NCBI GenBank assembly: GCA_947626745.1
Contig: CANQTF010000002.1
Location: 186,001 to 250,000, forward strand
DNA from: an uncultured Lachnospiraceae bacterium
GTDB taxonomy: Bacteria; Bacillota; Clostridia; Lachnospirales; Lachnospiraceae
DNA length: 64,000 nt
Direction: 5' to 3'
Part shown: in pieces, positions 62,378-64,000 of the stretch
Numbering within the stretch: the stretch's first letter is position 1
Layout: each line of letters begins with the position of its first letter
Notes under the pieces: generated by a model
The model's input: the letters and a program-made list of their open reading frames with translations, nothing else
What the model was told of the DNA's origin: nothing
Databases searched by the model: none
Position numbers and translations under genes: made by a program

Positions 62378-63430
62378 GTGAAGACAAAACTGCTCCGAAT
62401 AGATGAACATCATATTGACCCGGCGCTTGTGCGGGAGGCCGGAGCCGTGATCAAAGCGGGCGGCCTTGTGGCTTTTCCGACGGAGACGGTGTACGGTCTG
62501 GGCGGAGATGCGCTGAATGCCGAGTCCTCGGCCAAGATCTACAGGGCAAAAGGGCGGCCTTCGGATAATCCGCTTATCGTGCATATAGCGGACATGGAGG
62601 CGCTTGCCGCCATTGTGCGGGACATTCCGGAGAGCGCGGTGAAGCTGGCGGAGCGGTTCTGGCCCGGCCCGCTCACCATGATACTGTGGAAGGCGGATAT
62701 CGTGCCTTGTGAGACTACGGGCGGTCTTGACACGGTGGCGGTGCGTATGCCGGCAGATCCCGTCGCGAGGGAACTGATCCGGGCGTCGGGCGGTTATGTG
62801 GCCGCTCCCAGTGCAAACCGCTCCGGCAGACCGAGTCCGACGCTCGCCAAGTATGTTATGGAGGATATGGACGGCAGGATCGAGATGGTCGTGGACGGCG
62901 GCGCTGTGGAGATCGGACTGGAATCGACGATCGTTGATCTGACGGTGACGCCGCCGGTCATACTCCGACCGGGATATGTGACGAGGCAGATGCTGGAAGA
63001 GGTACTCGGCGAGGTCTTGGAGGACAACACGATGATGCGGGCCGATTCCGGACAGGCCCCGAAAGCGCCGGGCATGAAGTATCGGCATTATGCGCCCAAG
63101 GGCGAGTTGACGATTGTGGACGGCGCAGCGCAAAGTGTGGTAGAATATATTAACGGTCATATCGAACGGCATCGGCTGGAGCATAAAAAAACGGGTGTGA
63201 TAGGCACCGATGCGAGCGTGAGGCAGTACGGGGCCGATGTGTGTAAAAGCGTCGGGAGCAGAGATGATGATGACATGATCGCGCGGGAGCTGTACCGTAT
63301 CCTGCGGGAGTTTGACGATGAGGATGTGGAAGTCATCTATGCCGAGTCATTCGACACCGACGGCATTGGACAGGCTATTATGAACAGATTGCTGAAGGCG
63401 GCCGGACACAGGGTCGTCCATGTATCGTGA
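62378..63430 (+). CDS. Threonylcarbamoyl-AMP synthase (Sua5 type)
   Basis: Makes the activated threonylcarbamoyl group for t6A37 of tRNA. 350 residues from GTG 62378, seven bases after GAGAGGA; the longer frame overlaps the amidase gene. YrdC domain: GGLVAFPTETVYGLGGDALN, KGRPSDNPLIVHI and the RMPADPVARELI and SANRSGRPSPT segments. The C-terminal ~130 residues form the extra Sua5 domain, so it is Sua5 (YwlC) rather than the short TsaC. Its product is the substrate modification for MtaB encoded at 5.4 kb. Confidence 0.94.
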   Translation: MKTKLLRIDEHHIDPALVREAGAVIKAGGLVAFPTETVYGLGGDALNAESSAKIYRAKGRPSDNPLIVHIADMEALAAIVRDIPESAVKLAERFWPGPLTMILWKADIVPCETTGGLDTVAVRMPADPVARELIRASGGYVAAPSANRSGRPSPTLAKYVMEDMDGRIEMVVDGGAVEIGLESTIVDLTVTPPVILRPGYVTRQMLEEVLGEVLEDNTMMRADSGQAPKAPGMKYRHYAPKGELTIVDGAAQSVVEYINGHIERHRLEHKKTGVIGTDASVRQYGADVCKSVGSRDDDDMIARELYRILREFDDEDVEVIYAESFDTDGIGQAIMNRLLKAAGHRVVHVS

Positions 63431-63449
63431 CGAAAACGGAGGGATAGCG

Positions 63450-63875
63450 ATGATAGCAATAGGAAGCGATCACGGCGGATTTGATTTGAAGGAAGCGGTC
63501 ATTGCGCATTTGAAGGAACAGGGCATCGCGTATAAGGATTACGGGTGTTATGATAAAAAATCCTGCGATTATCCGATTTACGGCCGCGCCGTTGCCGAGG
63601 CGGTGGCTAAGGGAGAGTGCGAGAAGGGCATCGTCATCTGCACCACGGGCATCGGGATCTCCATTACAGCCAATAAGATAAAAGGTATCCGGTGCGCGCT
63701 GTGCGCGGACACGCTCTCGGCGAAGATGACGAGACTGCACAATGATGCGAACGTGCTCGCTATGGGCGGCGGCATCGTAGGACCGAATCTCGGCGTCAGC
63801 ATCGTGGACGCTTTCCTGAATACGGAATTTTCCGCGGAGGAAAAGCATCAAAGAAGAGTGGGAATGATCGAGTAG
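63450..63875 (+). CDS. rpiB: Ribose-5-phosphate isomerase B
   Basis: 141 residues from ATG 63450 (ACGGAGGG upstream). IAIGSDHGGFDLKEAV at the N-terminus, CTTGIGISITANKIKGIRCALC in the middle (split at the active-site cysteine), and GANVLAMGG-type NDANVLAMGGGIVGP identify RpiB. Interconverts ribose-5-P and ribulose-5-P. Sua5-rpiB adjacency is the usual order in Firmicutes (ywlC-ywlF region). Confidence 0.95.
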   Translation: MIAIGSDHGGFDLKEAVIAHLKEQGIAYKDYGCYDKKSCDYPIYGRAVAEAVAKGECEKGIVICTTGIGISITANKIKGIRCALCADTLSAKMTRLHNDANVLAMGGGIVGPNLGVSIVDAFLNTEFSAEEKHQRRVGMIE

Positions 63876-63901
63876 CGGTATCACAAATACGGAGGATGTC
63901 T

Positions 63902-64000
63902 ATGAAAGGCAGGCGAATAACGGTTGTCGCGCTTGCGCTGGTCCTGCTGTTTGGGCTCACGGCCGTCCCCGTGCAGGCGACGGAGGAGACGCGCCGGCAG
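63902..64000 (+). CDS. Secreted protein, 5' end only
   Basis: 33 codons are visible after GGAGGATG: MKGRRITVVALALVLLFGLT, then AVPVQATEE, a clear signal peptide with cleavage expected after VQA. The gene runs off the window, so the mature protein is unknown. Confidence 0.7.
   Translation, partial: MKGRRITVVALALVLLFGLTAVPVQATEETRRQ

Overview
The window reads as a chromosomal segment of a strictly anaerobic Gram-positive Firmicute, most likely a member of the Lachnospiraceae or a close relative in the Clostridia. This is an inference from gene content and order: a type III glutamine synthetase, FtsEX with a PcsB-like hydrolase, the cdaA-cdaR-glmM operon, IreB-RuvX-DUF1292, RNase J, and a GdpP-rplI-dnaB block. 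Other supporting features are pyruvate formate-lyase, a 2[4Fe-4S] ferredoxin, strong AGGAGG-type ribosome-binding sites and sigma-A promoters. Nearly everything up to about 50 kb is densely packed core genome on the + strand. The large antisense ORFs over these genes are codon-bias shadows.

Layout. 0-5 kb: the end of a DUF3048 lipoprotein, prmA, a VanZ-like protein, rsmE, and a cysteine desulfurase-thiI pair for tRNA thiolation. 5-12 kb: an HPr-like protein lacking the catalytic histidine, mtaB, ireB-ruvX-DUF1292, RNase J, a YlbF-like protein, a truncated MltG-like protein, and the trmR-U32 pair for wobble-uridine modification. 12-17 kb: glnA type III behind an attenuator-like leader, a lipoprotein, tRNA-Gln(CTG), acyl-ACP thioesterase and CvfB. 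17-24 kb: a YjfB-type motility protein, a PucR-type regulator, ftsE-ftsX-M23 peptidase, an S41 protease and manC. 24-32.6 kb: uvrB-uvrA, then an mreB-like gene followed by three flagellar rod genes. 32.6-41.5 kb: recD2, comF, yvyF, two unrecognised membrane proteins, cdaA-cdaR-glmM and canonical HPr. 41.5-50.2 kb: leuA, a sirtuin, DUF951, rpsF-ssb-rpsR, gdpP-rplI-dnaB and a MerR regulator. 50-64 kb is looser: ferredoxin, an XRE regulator, pflA, a methyltransferase, the split pyruvate formate-lyase locus, DUF1858, mecA, a candidate structured RNA, and a cell-wall/ribose group (GH18-SH3, amidase, Sua5, rpiB).

The most unusual region is 52.2-57.7 kb. The pyruvate formate-lyase there is split. 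A 679-residue core ends just before the glycyl-radical domain. That domain is encoded 1 kb downstream as an 80-residue protein with its own ribosome-binding site. Between them lie a 67-residue Cys-rich protein, whose N-terminal half resembles the glycyl-radical domain without the radical glycine, and a ~650 bp array of nested repeats. Other signals worth checking are a ~138 nt structured RNA with its own promoter at 59.27-59.41 kb, a terminator/antiterminator leader before glnA with an ANTAR-like hexaloop hairpin, and a leader hairpin that sequesters the rpsF ribosome-binding site.

All calls come from reading the sequence and translated proteins; no database search was run. Start codons were moved from the longest ORF to the codon best supported by a ribosome-binding site where that was clear.
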